A stretch of 60,458 nucleotides of DNA from Poteriospumella lacustris (taxonomy: Eukaryota; Sar; Chrysophyceae; Chromulinales; Dinobryaceae), in the NCBI GenBank assembly GCA_008000375.1, contig SMOI01000071.1, forward strand, positions 69,274-129,731. Direction: 5' to 3'. A program made the position numbers and the translations under genes. The notes under the pieces are model-generated. The model saw only the letters and a program-made list of their open reading frames with translations, did no database searches and was not told the DNA's origin. Shown one piece after another: positions 32,601 to 44,579 of the stretch (within the stretch, counting starts at the first letter, position 1; each line of letters opens with the position of its first letter).

Positions 32601-34038
32601 GATGCTGGGTGTTGCTCAGAGCATCGAAGTCTTCTCGCGCGACAAATTTGCTCATGTCGATGACCTCCTCTTTCGCATCGTCAGCGTAGCCTTTCACACT
32701 GAGATTCGATGCACGTCGATATTGCAGCGCGTGGAACAGTCGAATGTCGAAATCCCCTTCAGGGGTATTGCGGGCTTTCAGTTGCGAGTTCGTTGAGGTG
32801 TCGGTGCGACTCTTCGTCACCGCTGCGACGGCCCGTTCCACAGCCGTATCAACGTCATTCGTGGGACTCGCCAGAGGAATTGCGTTATTTTTGGGACTAA
32901 TGATCGACCCTGCTTCAATATGGCGCAGGTTGTACTCATTTTCGCGTGCTGAACTAAATGACAGTGATGACTGTGGCCCGCCGAATAGCCCATACGATAA
33001 AGCTTGCAGTTCCTCAGGCTGGTTTAGAGCGATACTGAGTTTGTTAGAAACTGGAACATCTCGTGGTGGTCTGTAGCTACGAGAGTAGCTATGACCAGCA
33101 TCCTGATTTGAAGGGTTGTTGTGGCATATTTCTAAACCAACGCCCAACTTCTCCAACCGCTTCAAGTCGAAAATAAGATAGTCTTGTGCCAGATAAAAGT
33201 GGTTCTTCAAAGACTTCAGATCATCTTGTACTTCTTGATTAGGGTCATGAATAGCCCCAAATACAGCCAACTCTTCATTTTCGTCGATAGGAGGCAAAAA
33301 TCTACCCAAAACTGAGCTTCCAAACTTGGCAAAATGCGGAAACCATAGCGACAAGTTGGTCATGGTCTCTTGTACCCGCAAAAATTCAGCATCTTTTGCG
33401 TTTAAATCTTCTTCGAGCTGACGAATTATGGCCAATTCATCTAAGCTACTTGATCCATCGTTTCCACTGAAGATTCCTTGCTGCTTTTTCAGCGTTTCAA
33501 CAACTTTCTCTAACTCCTCAATTTGGAGTGATTTGGCAACTAGTTGTCTCTTGTTCACCTCCATATCATCCATTAATTGCTTCAGCACCTCTTGATATAG
33601 ATCCGCAGCGCTGGACCACAGCTTCCAAACAAAATTGGCCTGGTCTTTGCAGTTCTTATTGATGAGGGTGCACAGATCCTTCATGGAATTGTCCAGTATC
33701 TGAATCTGTGTGAGATGCCTTTCCTGTCGGCTGATCTTTCCCATTTTCTCCTCCAAGAAGATATCTCTTAATTCCTTGTGTGCATCTTCTTGAAGAATTT
33801 TCACACTCGATCTGTTGCTTTGAGGTGCATTGAAAGAGGTTTTGCTGACACTCAACACCTCTGCCCTAGGAGTGGCAACAATGGAACTGGTCGTTCTGGG
33901 CGATGACAATCTGTCCTCCTCAGCTACTAAATCATTTATGTAGGAGGTGGTGGAGCTCTTAAACTCCCTAGATCCCAAGAAAGGATGCGCTCGACCTTTG
34001 GTTCGCTTTTTGTCGAAACTTGGAATGCTCGGCTTCAT
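29629..34038 (-). CDS. Uncharacterised 1318-residue coiled-coil protein
   Basis: Seven exons: 34038-31636, 31563-31388, 31317-31116, 31038-30528, 30457-30223, 30147-29964 and 29874-29629. All six introns (70-78 nt) are GT-AG and keep frame. The N-terminal 90 residues are Ser/Lys-rich. Coiled coils lie at about 90-230 (LMDDMEVNKRQLVAKSLQIE) and again at about 470-545 (QELERNLHKEQENAAQRIER). The globular middle (about 550-1000) contains HWLAIEPRSVSLAQGLRF, SVYVVGMAETSIASQFDQIF and DFFVPLRDISKVLHKVFSIL. The acidic stretch ADEDDDENW and a DDDADDDAA run lie further on, and the end is basic (KKFSRRRQKK). No family was recognised. A cytoskeletal or flagellar scaffold is a guess from coiled-coil content. 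The upstream half is AT-richer than the rest. Confidence 0.75.
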
Positions 34039-34503
34039 CGTGTGTTCGAGAGCTCGCTATTGTGGATAGTCAGTCAGTCTCCAAGTCTCGCACGATAAGA
34101 TGAACAAAATTGACTCGGTAAAGAAGATCCCCGGAGGCAGTGTTGTACAGTGAAGCGCAAATCATGAACCATAAACCACATATAAAATGACTTCGTCTCT
34201 AGTTACTCTGGATGATGACTCCAGCGTGTAACGGTCCGACAAGCGTTACGTTTTTCGGCTGCGACTTGCGACTTGGGCGACCTTCCCGCTCCGATATAAA
34301 AACACCATCTCGTCACGATAGATTACAAATCAAACATTCATAAAGAGGGCACCCAATCGGAAGATTTGTGGAAACATTGTCGTCGAGACCCAAAAGCGGT
34401 TGTCTCCTTTCCAAAACAAGCTTTCCCACGAAATATTTCCGGAGCACGGTTCTCGGTCTGATTTACTTACCCTTTGTTTCTTTTGTGAATTTCTCCTGGG
34501 AAA
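34039..34503. other. Divergent intergenic region, 465 bp
   Basis: This is the shared upstream region of two coiled-coil genes, the 1318-residue one (minus) and the 409-residue one (plus). No additional gene or repeat is evident. Confidence 0.5.
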
Positions 34504-35918
34504 ATGGCGTCTGAATCAGATTTCTTCTTGACCCACATTAATGTCAACGCTGAGTTTCAACAACATGCAGACGAGTTGATGTCAAATGCCAGGAAGGAGC
34601 ATAAGAAAATCAACGATGTCGTCAGTTCGTTCAAGAGCAAGGTTGACAAAATGATTGATAAGCAACGTATAGAGTATATTCAAGCGTATGAGAGCCACAT
34701 GCAAGATGTTCAACGGGAGCTTCACACATTGCGGGATAAAGTCAATGAAATGGCCAACAATCACACAAAAAATGAGCGCACAGAGAAGCTGAAGGCAGAG
34801 ATTATTCAGTTCAAGAGTGATGCCCTGCAACTGGAAACGGATTCGGACTATTTACGAACCCATATGGCGAAAACAGTGCACAAGATTTACACAGTGGGTA
34901 AGTTCTGCGGTGGTATCCACTGATCTCTGCTCTGAAAATGATGGGTGTCACGGATTACAGAAAAGTCACGCGACTGGATGCTACGAAGATTGCGGAAAGC
35001 GAAAAAAGAATACAATAATCTTTTAAGAGGTACGTCTTTGAGATGGGATTTTATTCACCACACTGTCATTAAAGTCTCCATCGCTCTTTAGAAAAGTCCC
35101 GACTGCTCGAAGAGGCTTCGTTTGCAAGTCTCAGTCATGACAACGACAGTTCTTACACGTTCGAGTTCGGCCAAGGAAGTCAGCGGGATGACGGAAATGG
35201 TGGAGGCGGAAATATTTCAAACAAATTTAGAAGAGGTGTTCGGTCCCACGCCGAGGTGAAACGCGATCTAAAGCTTCCCTCCATTAGCAAAAGCGGGACC
35301 CAGCAGAATGAGAATCCAGCTAATTCGTCAAAACCGAGGAAATTTAATGGTGGAGCAAATTCTTCTTTTAAGAAACCTGACTCGGTTACGCGCGATTTAT
35401 CGATACGATCACTACCATCCATGGCAAAGTCTGTAGCGAGCGTAGAGTTGGGTGGCGGTGATGATGATTTGGGAAAATTGATTGCACTACGATCGTTGGC
35501 GACGGAGTTGCAGCAGTTCCTATCTACTTGCAAAAATTCCCTGCATAAGAGACCATGGAGCAAGGTGCATCAGCGGTAAGATTTCTTTTTGTTGGACCTT
35601 TTCTCTTCATTCGTCATCCTAGAAAATTACTACAGGCAACACGAAGAGCTTGTACAGTCATGCAAACGAATTGTGGACGAACAATTACACCAAGATCACA
35701 GTGAGTGGAATTCGCCAGGCTTTTTGTCGTTAGTCTGTGAGTTGGCAGTGCTCCCGCAAACATATGAGGTGTTAGCGGCTGCGTTGACGGAGGTTGCGCC
35801 GAAGGACACCGAGACGACTGAAGTTAATGCAGACGAGGAGGATGAGTTCCTCGCTTACCATCACAGCATTTTGAACTGGAATGTTGGCGACAGTCAGAAT
35901 GACAATGAAGTGGAGTAA
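34504..35918 (+). CDS. Uncharacterised 409-residue coiled-coil protein
   Basis: Four exons: 34504-34897, 34961-35029, 35092-35575 and 35636-35918. The frame is kept throughout; the last acceptor is the CTACAG at 35630-35635, since the nearer CCTAG would give a stop. Residues about 15-165 are almost continuous coiled coil (RKEHKKINDVVSSFKSKVDK, LQLETDSDYLRTHMAKTVHK) ending in a basic helix DWMLRRLRKAKKEYNNLL. A Ser/Gly/Asn-rich linker (about 185-290) follows. A helical C-terminal domain (LATELQQFLSTCKNSL, then ELVQSCKRIVDEQL) ends in an acidic tail. No family was recognised. The gene is co-oriented with the phosphate carrier, 522 bp upstream of it. Confidence 0.75.
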
Positions 35919-36440
35919 GACTCTCACTGGTGTATTCTTGTTAAAAGTGGCTTCCTTACTATGCTGAGTTGAACAAGTCTTTCGACGGGTAATGCGGACC
36001 TTAAATGCACTGAATAGTTCGCATATCACTTACATTAACCAGTTAACCTTCTCCAAATTTCTAACGTCGGTAATCGTAAGCTGCTACACTGGGGATCTAA
36101 ACATTTGACACTACGGGTGTGAATCTGGTGGATCTTGGATCTGGGATATGTACGACGTTCGCGAAAGTGAAACGGTCCTTCTCCTGGCAGTGTGTGCGTG
36201 CACTTTCGTTGCGCCGAGAGACATAAGCAATGGACAATCTCCATCGGCACAACGCCACTTGATACGGCTCTTTTGTGAAGATTGTTGTCCAGCGCATCCT
36301 TCTTTCACACCGGTTGTTTTGTGGATGCGGACGCGTCCGTCGATGATGATGTTTCGCTCCGCATTTCATCTCAACGTTCTTTTATTCTGTCTTTCACAAG
36401 TTTTCGACGTAGTCACCTACTAAATTTGAGACTGTGAAAA
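35919..36440. other. Intergenic region upstream of the phosphate carrier, 522 bp
   Basis: No coding exon was recognised. Since the downstream gene has the codon bias of a highly expressed gene, a strong promoter is expected here, but I cannot name an element. Confidence 0.45.
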
Positions 36441-37528
36441 ATGGAAGGATTCAAGAGTTTGATGCTCCCCAAGACCCTCATCGCCCAGAAGTTGGCCTCC
36501 ATGAAGAATGACAGCAAGGTTGTTGCCACCTCCGGTACCACCACCTATGACCTTAACTACTACCTCAAGGGTGCCCTTGCTGGTGGTATTTGCTGTGCTA
36601 TCACTCACGGTGCTCTTTGGTAAGTATTTTTGTGAATACCTGCTGATCATTCAGTAGTTTTTACTAGTTATTCCTTTGCAGCCCTGTTGACGTCGTCAAG
36701 ACCAGAATCCAGTTGGACCCTGTCAAGTACAACAAGGGTTTGATTGGTGGATTCAAGACCGTCATCGCTGAGGAGGGTGCTGCTGGTTTGGCCACTGGTC
36801 TTGGTCCTACCGTCGTCGGTTACTTCGTCCAGGGTTGGTTCAAGTTCGGCGGTGTGGAGTTCTTCAAGGTCAACATTGCCCAGTCCATCGGTGACCAAGC
36901 CGCTTGGGATAACCGCACTGGTATCTACCTTGGTGCCTCTGCTGCTGCTGAGTTCATCGCCGATATCTTCTTGTGCCCTCTTGAGGCCACTCGTATCCGC
37001 TTGGTCTCCAACCCCAGCTTCGCCAACGGTCTTTTCCCTGCTGCCTCCAGATTGCTGAAGGAGGAGGGTCTCATCAAGGGTTTCTACTCTGGCTTCGGTC
37101 CTATCTTGATGAAGCAGGTCCCATACACCATGGCCAAGTTCGCTGTCCAGGGTGCCGCCGCTGAGTCCATCGCCACTTCCATGGGCAAGAAGTTGTCCGA
37201 GTTGCAGGGTGGTGCCAAGTTGGGTGTCTCCCTCCTCTCCGGTGTCATTGCCGGTGTTGCCGCCGCTATCATCTCCCACCCTGCTGATACCTTGCTCTCC
37301 AAGGTCAACAAGGCCGGTGCTGGTGGTGACGGTCCCGTCATGACCCGCTTGGGCCGCATCGCCAACGAGATTGGCTTCGTCAAGTTGTGCACTGTTGGTC
37401 TTGGCGCCCGTTGCGTTATGATCGGTACCTTGACTGCTGGTCAGTTCTTGCTCTTCGATCTCGTCATGGACCTTACTGGTGCCGAGAAGTTCCACTTCCA
37501 CAACCCTGCTGAGGGCAAGCATCATTAA
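36441..37528 (+). CDS. Mitochondrial phosphate carrier (SLC25A3 type)
   Basis: Two exons, 36441-36619 and 36682-37528, give 341 residues. Three mitochondrial-carrier repeats are visible with signatures PVDVVKTRIQLDP (first), PLEATRIRLVSNP (second) and HPADTLLSKVNK (third), each followed by a Gly-containing amphipathic segment. The first repeat opens YYLKGALAGGICCAITHGALCPVD, split by the intron at the Cys codon. The wording GVEFFKVNIA, ASAAAEFIADIFLCPLEATR and QVPYTMAKF identifies the phosphate carrier, which imports Pi with H+ for ATP synthesis across the inner membrane. Codon choice is extreme (C- or G-ending codons such as GTC, GCC, AAG), as in highly expressed genes, and this leaves a 328-codon spurious frame on the opposite strand. 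Confidence 0.95.
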
Positions 37529-38224
37529 ATGCGCCATCCTATTACTGGTTATTAGTTTCTCATTTGGTTTAGTAGGAGATCGAAGATGTTCGTGTGTTGT
37601 CGAAAATTTTGAAGTAACTTCGTGACTACGTCGCTCACCACTTCCCTTCCTCAATGTATTTCGTGCGTTTTCATCTTTTCATTCCTTTCCAGTGTTGACA
37701 ATAGATGCAGGGCGTGCATTTCTTCATAGGTGTATCTTCGCGAGTGGTCATTTCACCGACGCGTTTTCACTCAACTCAAGCCTCGTGAGTGAACGTGTCG
37801 CCTCTAACGTGGTCAGAATGTGAACAAAATTATATTATTTTCCAACGATGAAATCGGTCCAATTCGACGACATCTTACCCTATCCGAAAATTTTGGGAAT
37901 GTTTGAATTGTGAATTCGCTGACCATTGCGGTGTAATTCTCCTTCCCGGGTCTGATCGTGAGATCTTGAGATCGTGAGTCTCGAGTCTCGAGTGTGACTC
38001 TCCCATCATCATCTCCATGGATCTGACGGATATATGTACTGTATGTGTATTTCTGAAACGCTCAAGTTTGATTTCTGCTGGTGACCACTTTTGTTTTTAT
38101 TCGTGTGAGTATTGATTCCAGATTGTATCGCTAGAAGAGACAAGGCCCTGGCAACAAAAGATAATTCAACCGATATCGTTTATCACAGTGTCCCCTCCGC
38201 TTCTGTTTTGGAAAGTTCCAAAGG
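37529..38224. other. Intergenic region, 696 bp, with GATC/CTCGAG-type repeats
   Basis: No gene was recognised. Near 37957-38000 there is a cluster of short direct and inverted repeats built on GTGAGATCTTGAGATC and GTCTCGAGTCTCGAG, which can fold on itself. A 5' leader of the next gene may start near the end of this stretch. Confidence 0.45.
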
Positions 38225-39007
38225 ATGAGTTCATTGATTCGGTGGCTATATCAACTCACGCTTTTTGTTCTTTGCTTCAGTGGAATAAAGTCATATCGTT
38301 CGCCAACGAAGTCTCTTGAGGGCAGTTCAGATGGATACGGTTACTTTGACCAGCCTTATGCAGTAGAGTCACGCCCACAAAGGAGCGATGGATGGAAAGT
38401 AGCGAAGAGTTCTGTGAGGATGCTTGGTTATGGCTCCCTTTTTTATGTTGGGTATTCCTTCGCCCGAAAAGTAATGCAGCAAAGTCCATACGTCCACGAG
38501 TTACGACCATCTGTTCAACATAACCATATGAATGAAACTGCCCAAGCTATTGCAGATGTCAAGAATGACGTCGCAGAACTATGGAGCGCCATCTTGAATA
38601 TTCACAACAAACAAAAAGAGCTTGGCGATAAATTAGAAAAGATTGACTCCACAACTACTAACAAGTTGGATAAGATGCAGAGGGATTTATCATCCATTCA
38701 ATCTATTGAAGATGCCGTGGAAGAGCTAAGAGACCAATTCGATTCGTGGAAGGAGACAGTATCTGCTTTGCAGTCTGACGTTGCGTCAAGGAGCGAATCC
38801 AGTAGTTTCGACGAAGCTGTGAGTAGCTTGACTAATAAGATGGAGCTTCTTTCTCAGCGAATACAGTTTGCAGAGCTCAATGCAAAGAAAATGGAGGAGA
38901 CTCTTCTTCGCCGTATGAAACAGTTTTTCGTCGCCTGCAAAGACATGATCTTAGGCACCGTCCAAGAGGAGGACCAGGATGAGGAAGCTGACAATCCCTC
39001 ATCGTAG
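38225..39007 (+). CDS. Signal-peptide, TM and coiled-coil protein, possibly plastid-compartment targeted
   Basis: A single exon encodes 260 residues. The N-terminus is a signal peptide (MSSLIRWLYQLTLFVLCFSG), and a possible cleavage before Tyr would leave a Ser/Lys-rich segment YRSPTKSLEG, similar to complex-plastid presequences that accept an aromatic +1 residue. A hydrophobic segment at about 67-78 (MLGYGSLFYVGYSF) may be a membrane helix. From about residue 105 to 240 the protein is coiled coil (IADVKNDVAELWSAILNIHN, KLEKIDSTTTNKLDKMQRDL), ending in an acidic tail (EEDQDEEAD). No family was recognised. A membrane-anchored tether in the ER or plastid periphery is inferred from architecture only. 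Confidence 0.75.
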   Translation: MSSLIRWLYQLTLFVLCFSGIKSYRSPTKSLEGSSDGYGYFDQPYAVESRPQRSDGWKVAKSSVRMLGYGSLFYVGYSFARKVMQQSPYVHELRPSVQHNHMNETAQAIADVKNDVAELWSAILNIHNKQKELGDKLEKIDSTTTNKLDKMQRDLSSIQSIEDAVEELRDQFDSWKETVSALQSDVASRSESSSFDEAVSSLTNKMELLSQRIQFAELNAKKMEETLLRRMKQFFVACKDMILGTVQEEDQDEEADNPSS

Positions 39008-39222
39008 GCACAGCACTGTTGATGTATCTGTGTGTATTATGTCAGTTTGTATTTATGACTAAGTAGTATTGTCTAAGCCTCGACGAATGAGTCAATTATG
39101 TCCGTTACTTCTTTTTTAGTTTGTATTTTAATTCAAGTAAAACAAATGCAGAGGGTGGGGAAATCAATAAAATCGGCGGCATATACAACCAGGCTTTCAA
39201 CACACCAGCTCAACCAGTGCGT

Positions 39223-42200
39223 TTAACCTTCAATTTCTTGCTCAGCCATGATGGCGCGGATATGATCCAAAATGATGGCAGCCATGTCGGCAGCTTGAGC
39301 AGTGACCAAGACAAACTCGTAGGAGTCATTTGATGCCTCATCTGACATGATCAACGAGAATTGACTGGAACTGCCACCCCATCTGCAGATGTCGGAATAT
39401 GGGAACGACAGCAACGTGCGACGGTTGAAGTCGAAAATGTGCATGCCTTCGGCGTTGAATGCGAGCATTAAGTCGCGAGGAAGCTGTTGAATACTGCGAG
39501 GAATACCCACGACGTTGCTGGAGTCCATCTTGTGAGAATAGAACCAGTGGCTGCCATACATAGGCTTCTCTTGGACGATTTGCAGGAAGAGTTCTTGCAA
39601 ATCGTCGGGTTCTTGGTAGACAAGAGAGTCTCTGTGTTGTAGGATCATGTCCGCCCATTTCTGTGGCGTTCGAAGACCTCTCCAATCAGGGGGAATGAAG
39701 TCAGTCACAGAGGCATCCACCAAGCCATCGATGGAATCGGGCATCTCTTCGCCAAAAGCCACAGCCATCGAAATAGCCGCCAACTTCACAGCCTCCTGCT
39801 CGGTAGGGATCTCAATGTTTCCTTGAATGATGGCCTCGTCCTCAGCTTGCAAGTACGTCATACGTTCGAAGAACGGGTCATCACCGCGGTAGTTGTACTT
39901 CGGCAAGAAGATCTTGCGCTTCAAGACGAACTTGAACTTGCGTCGTTGACGGGCCTTCTGCACAATCGTGTCACCCATGTAATCTTCATTACGCAGAGGA
40001 CGAGGAGTGCGCTTCAAGTCCCAGTATGCAGGTCGGCTCGCAGGGTCATCGTTGGCCTTCACATCGTCGTTCTCGCCCAAATCATACACAAACATACCGA
40101 GCGTATTCGTTCGGGTATCCTTCAAATCCAACCAACCCGCGCACATCTCAATGACCTTCGCGACGTTCAAGTCAGGAGTGAGAGGGAGATTCTCAGTGAT
40201 GACGTTGCCATCGACGAGATAGATGGTCGCCAGAATGGGCGGGCGCTCCTTGTACGCGAGGATTTCTTCGACGCTGGGCACAAATCCAGAGCCTTCGCCA
40301 CTGTTCAGCATCGCCTCCAAGGTACGCAGACAGTATCTGGCGTAGTCGACAACGGCACCACGTCCGCGATCCCGCTTCTCAATGATGTAGTGCAACAAGA
40401 AGTTCTCGAAATCCGGCGAAGGCGGGAAGGTGCCAACGCACATGCACATCACTTGCCAGCCCTTCGCCACCGACTCAGGGCGAGGGTTGTTCGACAATTG
40501 CTTGACGATCAACAAGTAGATCTCGTCGCGAATAGGCTTGTACTCGTAACCCTTGCGGAGGATATCCTGTGCAAGCATGGCAGGGAAAGGCAGTTGCTTG
40601 TCTCCCATGTAACCAAGCAAATCCTTGTGGATTTGGATGGCCAACTTGTTGTTCTCCTTGTTCAAATCGGTCAAAGACTTCGGAATGACGGTGTTTTGGA
40701 AGCTCAAGAATTGCTCCTTGATCTTCGACTTGTTCAAAATGGCGCCGCGAGCGTAATCGTCCGCCGTGCGCAGATTGGGGAAGTTCTTGACGTCGAATCT
40801 CGCCTGCTTGGCAATCTCCTGGCGAACCTTTCTCGCTTCTTCCGCTTCGTCGTAAGCCTGGGGCTCGGGACGAGCAGCTTGTTGCTGAGCGCCACCGTTG
40901 GCCTGGCGATTGACCGTCTCCAATTCCTTCAACAACTCTCGGGCCTTGGCAGTGACGTCGATCTGCATGTCCAAGTCTTCCGCCGCATCGAGAGCCGAAC
41001 GCAACTTGATGCGATCCTTTGATTCGAGCGCAGCTTCCAAATCACTCTTCGCCTTGGCGTGCTTCTGGTAAATCTCGAACTTCTCCTTCGCGTCAGTGAA
41101 CTCGAAGAAGTCGCCGTTGAACTTGGCCAGCTACAAGAATAAGCCAATGAGACAACGTCGACAACAGGAAACAACAAAAAATTGTCGGTAAAGCACTTAC
41201 CGGCTCGGCGTTTTGAATCGCCCGCTGCAAAGGCTGAAGATCAAGGTCGGTGATTCCGGTCTCCAACTTCGTGGCCAGGACTTGGTTCGCATTGGTGAGC
41301 TGCTGCTTGATGAGTTGCAGGTTCTTCAAACGTTCGACCAACTCACGAGCATCATCAACCTCCTTGACTTGCACACCGCTTTGGATCGCTTCTTGCAAGG
41401 CGCGATTGAGGTTGTCGATGTTCTTGCTGTCGATGGCCTGCTGCAAGGCAGCCTTCGAGGCGGCGATCTGAGCGTTTCTCTTGGCCTCAATTTCGGCGAG
41501 AGCCTTTCTTTGACGCTCCTCTTCCTCCTCTCTGCGCTTTCTTTCGGCTTCCTTCGCAATTTCGCGCTCCACCAGAACCGCCTTGACTTGCTTGGCCTTG
41601 TCCATCTCGTGAGGGTAGTAGGTCTCCAAACCCTGAGAAATGCACTCGGAGAAGATAAGATTGAGCTCATCAAGGTTCTCGCGGGCCATAGCATCACTGA
41701 GCTTGCGAAGAAGCTCCTTCTCTTGGTCGAGGCGCACAATGACGGCTTCGGCCTGAAGAACTTCGTTGCAGTTGAAGTTCATCGCCTTCGCTCTGGCAAC
41801 GAACTCGCCGAGCTTGACACGATCTCTGGCGGAAATAGCAGCCGTCAAGGCATTCTTGATGACCAGCTCCTCCTCGAGACGTGCCAACAAGGTGGCGGCC
41901 TTGCCAGACAATGGGGTAGCGAACGGAGGATTCATTTCCGCGTGCACTTGGAGAGCGTTCTTCAAGGAGTTGATGTCCTCCGTGGCGATGGCATTCTCCA
42001 ACAGCTTGCTGACACGCTTCTCTTCCTTGATTCTCGCCAACAACACCTTCGCGTCGTGGAGGACCTTCAAATGAGCTCCGTTCCAAGGCAACTCGAAGCT
42101 CACTTCAATCACCGACGACAGAACCGACTCCTCACGACCAGCGATGGCGGCATGCAGATCGGTGATGATCTTCTTGTAGTACTTGTACTTGCGAACCGCG

Positions 42201-44579
42201 ACCATCTTTCTTCCGTTCTTTTGGAAAAGAACGGCAATGCCAACAAGCGACGCTTCACGGGCAAGTTCCAACTCGGTAGACTGTGCAGTGCGCATGAAGA
42301 CTCTGGTGTTACCCTTGGCCCACTCACCTTCCTTCAAGAGACCCTTGACAGACAACGAGCGCAAGAGCGAGTCCAGATCAGGGCAGGTCAAGTCCATGCA
42401 GCGGTAGCGCTTGTAGAACTCCATGAAAGGACGGCGCACTGGGTATCCCAACTTACGGATACGGCAGACTTCGACCAAACCAGCGTAACGAAGCTGATCT
42501 TGCATACGACCAGAATGGAACACGTTGCCTGCCTTCAAATCATTCGACTTCATGCAGCGAACGAAGTGAGGGAAAGTAGAGTTCAAAGTGGCAATCAACT
42601 CATTCAACTGGGTCTTGAACTGGAAGCCCAAAGTCTTCTTGGCAGCCGAAGGGCCGGGCTTGGCCATGCGGCCTCTAGGAGCAGCGGTCTCCTCCGCAAC
42701 TTCCACCGGGAAAAACTTGTGGATAAGAGAACTCGAAGATGCTTGCAAAACACCAATGATATCGGCGTGCAACTGATCCTTATTCTTTTCCAAGAAGCTG
42801 GTGACGTTGTAGAAGACAGGGCCAGCATAGTGCAACACACCGAAGTTCTTCAAGAAATCCTTCACATCCTTAGCCTTGGGGCGGATGCAGTTAGGGTGCT
42901 TGTTGTCACCGTACTTCGTCAGAATCTTCTGCAACAATCCTTCATCGCTACCCTTGGGAACGTTGATTTCTTCGTCGATCATGCTGAAGATACCGACTGC
43001 CTTGGCTTCCAACAAGTCAAGAGTGGGCTGGTTGTCGACGAAGGCAGTTCCAGGGATATGAATGCCTTCCGATGAGTAAAGCGCTTGCTCCATCTTGAAA
43101 ATGTGTTCGTTGAAGTGGAACTGGAGCTTCTCGTTACAGAAGTTGATGCAAAGCTGCTCGAACGAGTTGACCAGGAAAGACTCGAAACCGAAGATATCGA
43201 GGACGCCGATGAACTTGTGACGAGGGAGGCCGGAGTGAGACAATTCGATGTTGATCTTGTCGACCAAATACTGGAAAAGCTCTGCGTACACTCTCTTGAC
43301 CATCGCATCACGAGCATCTTGTGCTTGGTTGACGTTGTAGGCGACCAAAATAACGGAACGAGTACCGATGTGACGATTCGTCAAGAACTTCGCCATCATT
43401 TCAGAGTCGCAGCCCCACAAGGAAGAAGCATATCCAAGAACTTCAGGGTTAACGACAGAGCTGCCGTCTTCCTCATTATTGCGCTTCTCAACCTTGAACT
43501 TGACGTTTCCGAAATGCAAAACACCCGCAACGATCTTGAAAACCTCCAACTGCACATCTGGAGGGAACTTCAAGATCGTCATCGAGTTTTTCATGTCCTC
43601 GAAGTCCTTGTCGTCCGAGATACCATCGACATGAGACACACCACTTTGACTAGTGTACAAGAACAACTCAGGAGCCTGCAGTCTCAAGTCATTCGTCAAC
43701 GTTTGATCAGTCTCGGACGCACTCAGCAACTGATAGAAAATGTGGTAGTTTCTCTCACCAGCCGTTTGGAAAACTACACGAGACTTTTCCAACAGATAGT
43801 TAATGATACCACCTCCCACAATTGATCCCTTCTGATCGAAATTGACGGTGATGAGTTTACCGAAACGCGAAGAGTTGTTATTTCTCAACGTTTTGGCGTT
43901 ACCGAAAGCTTCCAAGATAGGGTTTGCTGCAAGAATTTGGGCTTCCAACGTACTAGTTCCGCCAACTTGAGTAGATCCAGTAGCCTTGTGACTAACGTCA
44001 GTAAGGAACTGCAAAATCAACTTCGTTGCTTCGGACTTTCCAGCACCCGACTCTCCAGAGATAACCACGGACTGATCGGTCGATTCGTTCAACATATTGG
44101 TGTAGGCGTTATTGGCAGCAGCGAAAACGTGCGGTGGCTTTCCTCTTGAGCCAGAGCGATAAAGCTCAAGCATAGCTGGGGTATACAGAGGAAGCAACTT
44201 GAAAGGGTTGACTGAGATGAGAATGCTGGAAATGTAGGTGTAGATACGGTCTTCCTTGAAGCGAATTCTCAAGTTGTGCAAAATTGACATCTCGTTCAAA
44301 TCGGAGATATTAACAAGATCCTGAATGCTGGAGTCCATTGCCTCAGGATTACATTCCTCACACACGGCACTCTGTTGAGCAGTGAGAGCTCGGTTCTCAC
44401 CATCTTCAGTCATGACTGTGGCGGGTTCTCCTTTCGCGAAAGCCTTCAGCACTTTCGCGGGCAGAAATCTCTCCTCCTACAACAAACAAGCCAATGAGAT
44501 GAATTGAGACAGACCTCCGCATGAAAAGCATTACCTCATCTTGAATCCAAACCCAAGATCCTGGCTCAAACTTTGACAT
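39223..44579 (-). CDS. MyTH4-FERM myosin heavy chain
   Basis: Three exons: 44579-44535, 44476-41201 and 41130-39223, giving 1742 residues. The short first exon starts MSKFEPGSWVWIQDE, an SH3-like N-domain. The motor head (to about residue 740) has the P-loop GESGAGKSEATK at 156, NNNSSRFGKL (switch I), DIFGFESF (switch II region) and RCMKSND. One weak IQ-like stretch follows. The tail (about 790-1200) consists of repeated helical hairpins of the form LxxAIxxxDxxxLxxAL interrupted by a very charged helix (AERKRREEEEERQRKALAE). A MyTH4 domain (about 1195-1385, DILRKGYEYKPIRDEIYLLI) and a FERM domain (about 1395-1735) end the protein. MyTH4-FERM myosins bind microtubules or membrane proteins and are known from animals, amoebozoa and stramenopile/alveolate protists. 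Confidence 0.95.

Noticed and set aside
36668-37654. 328-codon minus-strand frame over the phosphate carrier
   Set aside because: Produced by the extreme codon bias of the carrier gene; Thr/Gly/Asp/Leu-rich without domains.
41213-43075. 620-codon plus-strand frame antisense to the myosin
   Set aside because: Codon-bias artefact; the opposite strand encodes the myosin head and tail with recognisable motifs.
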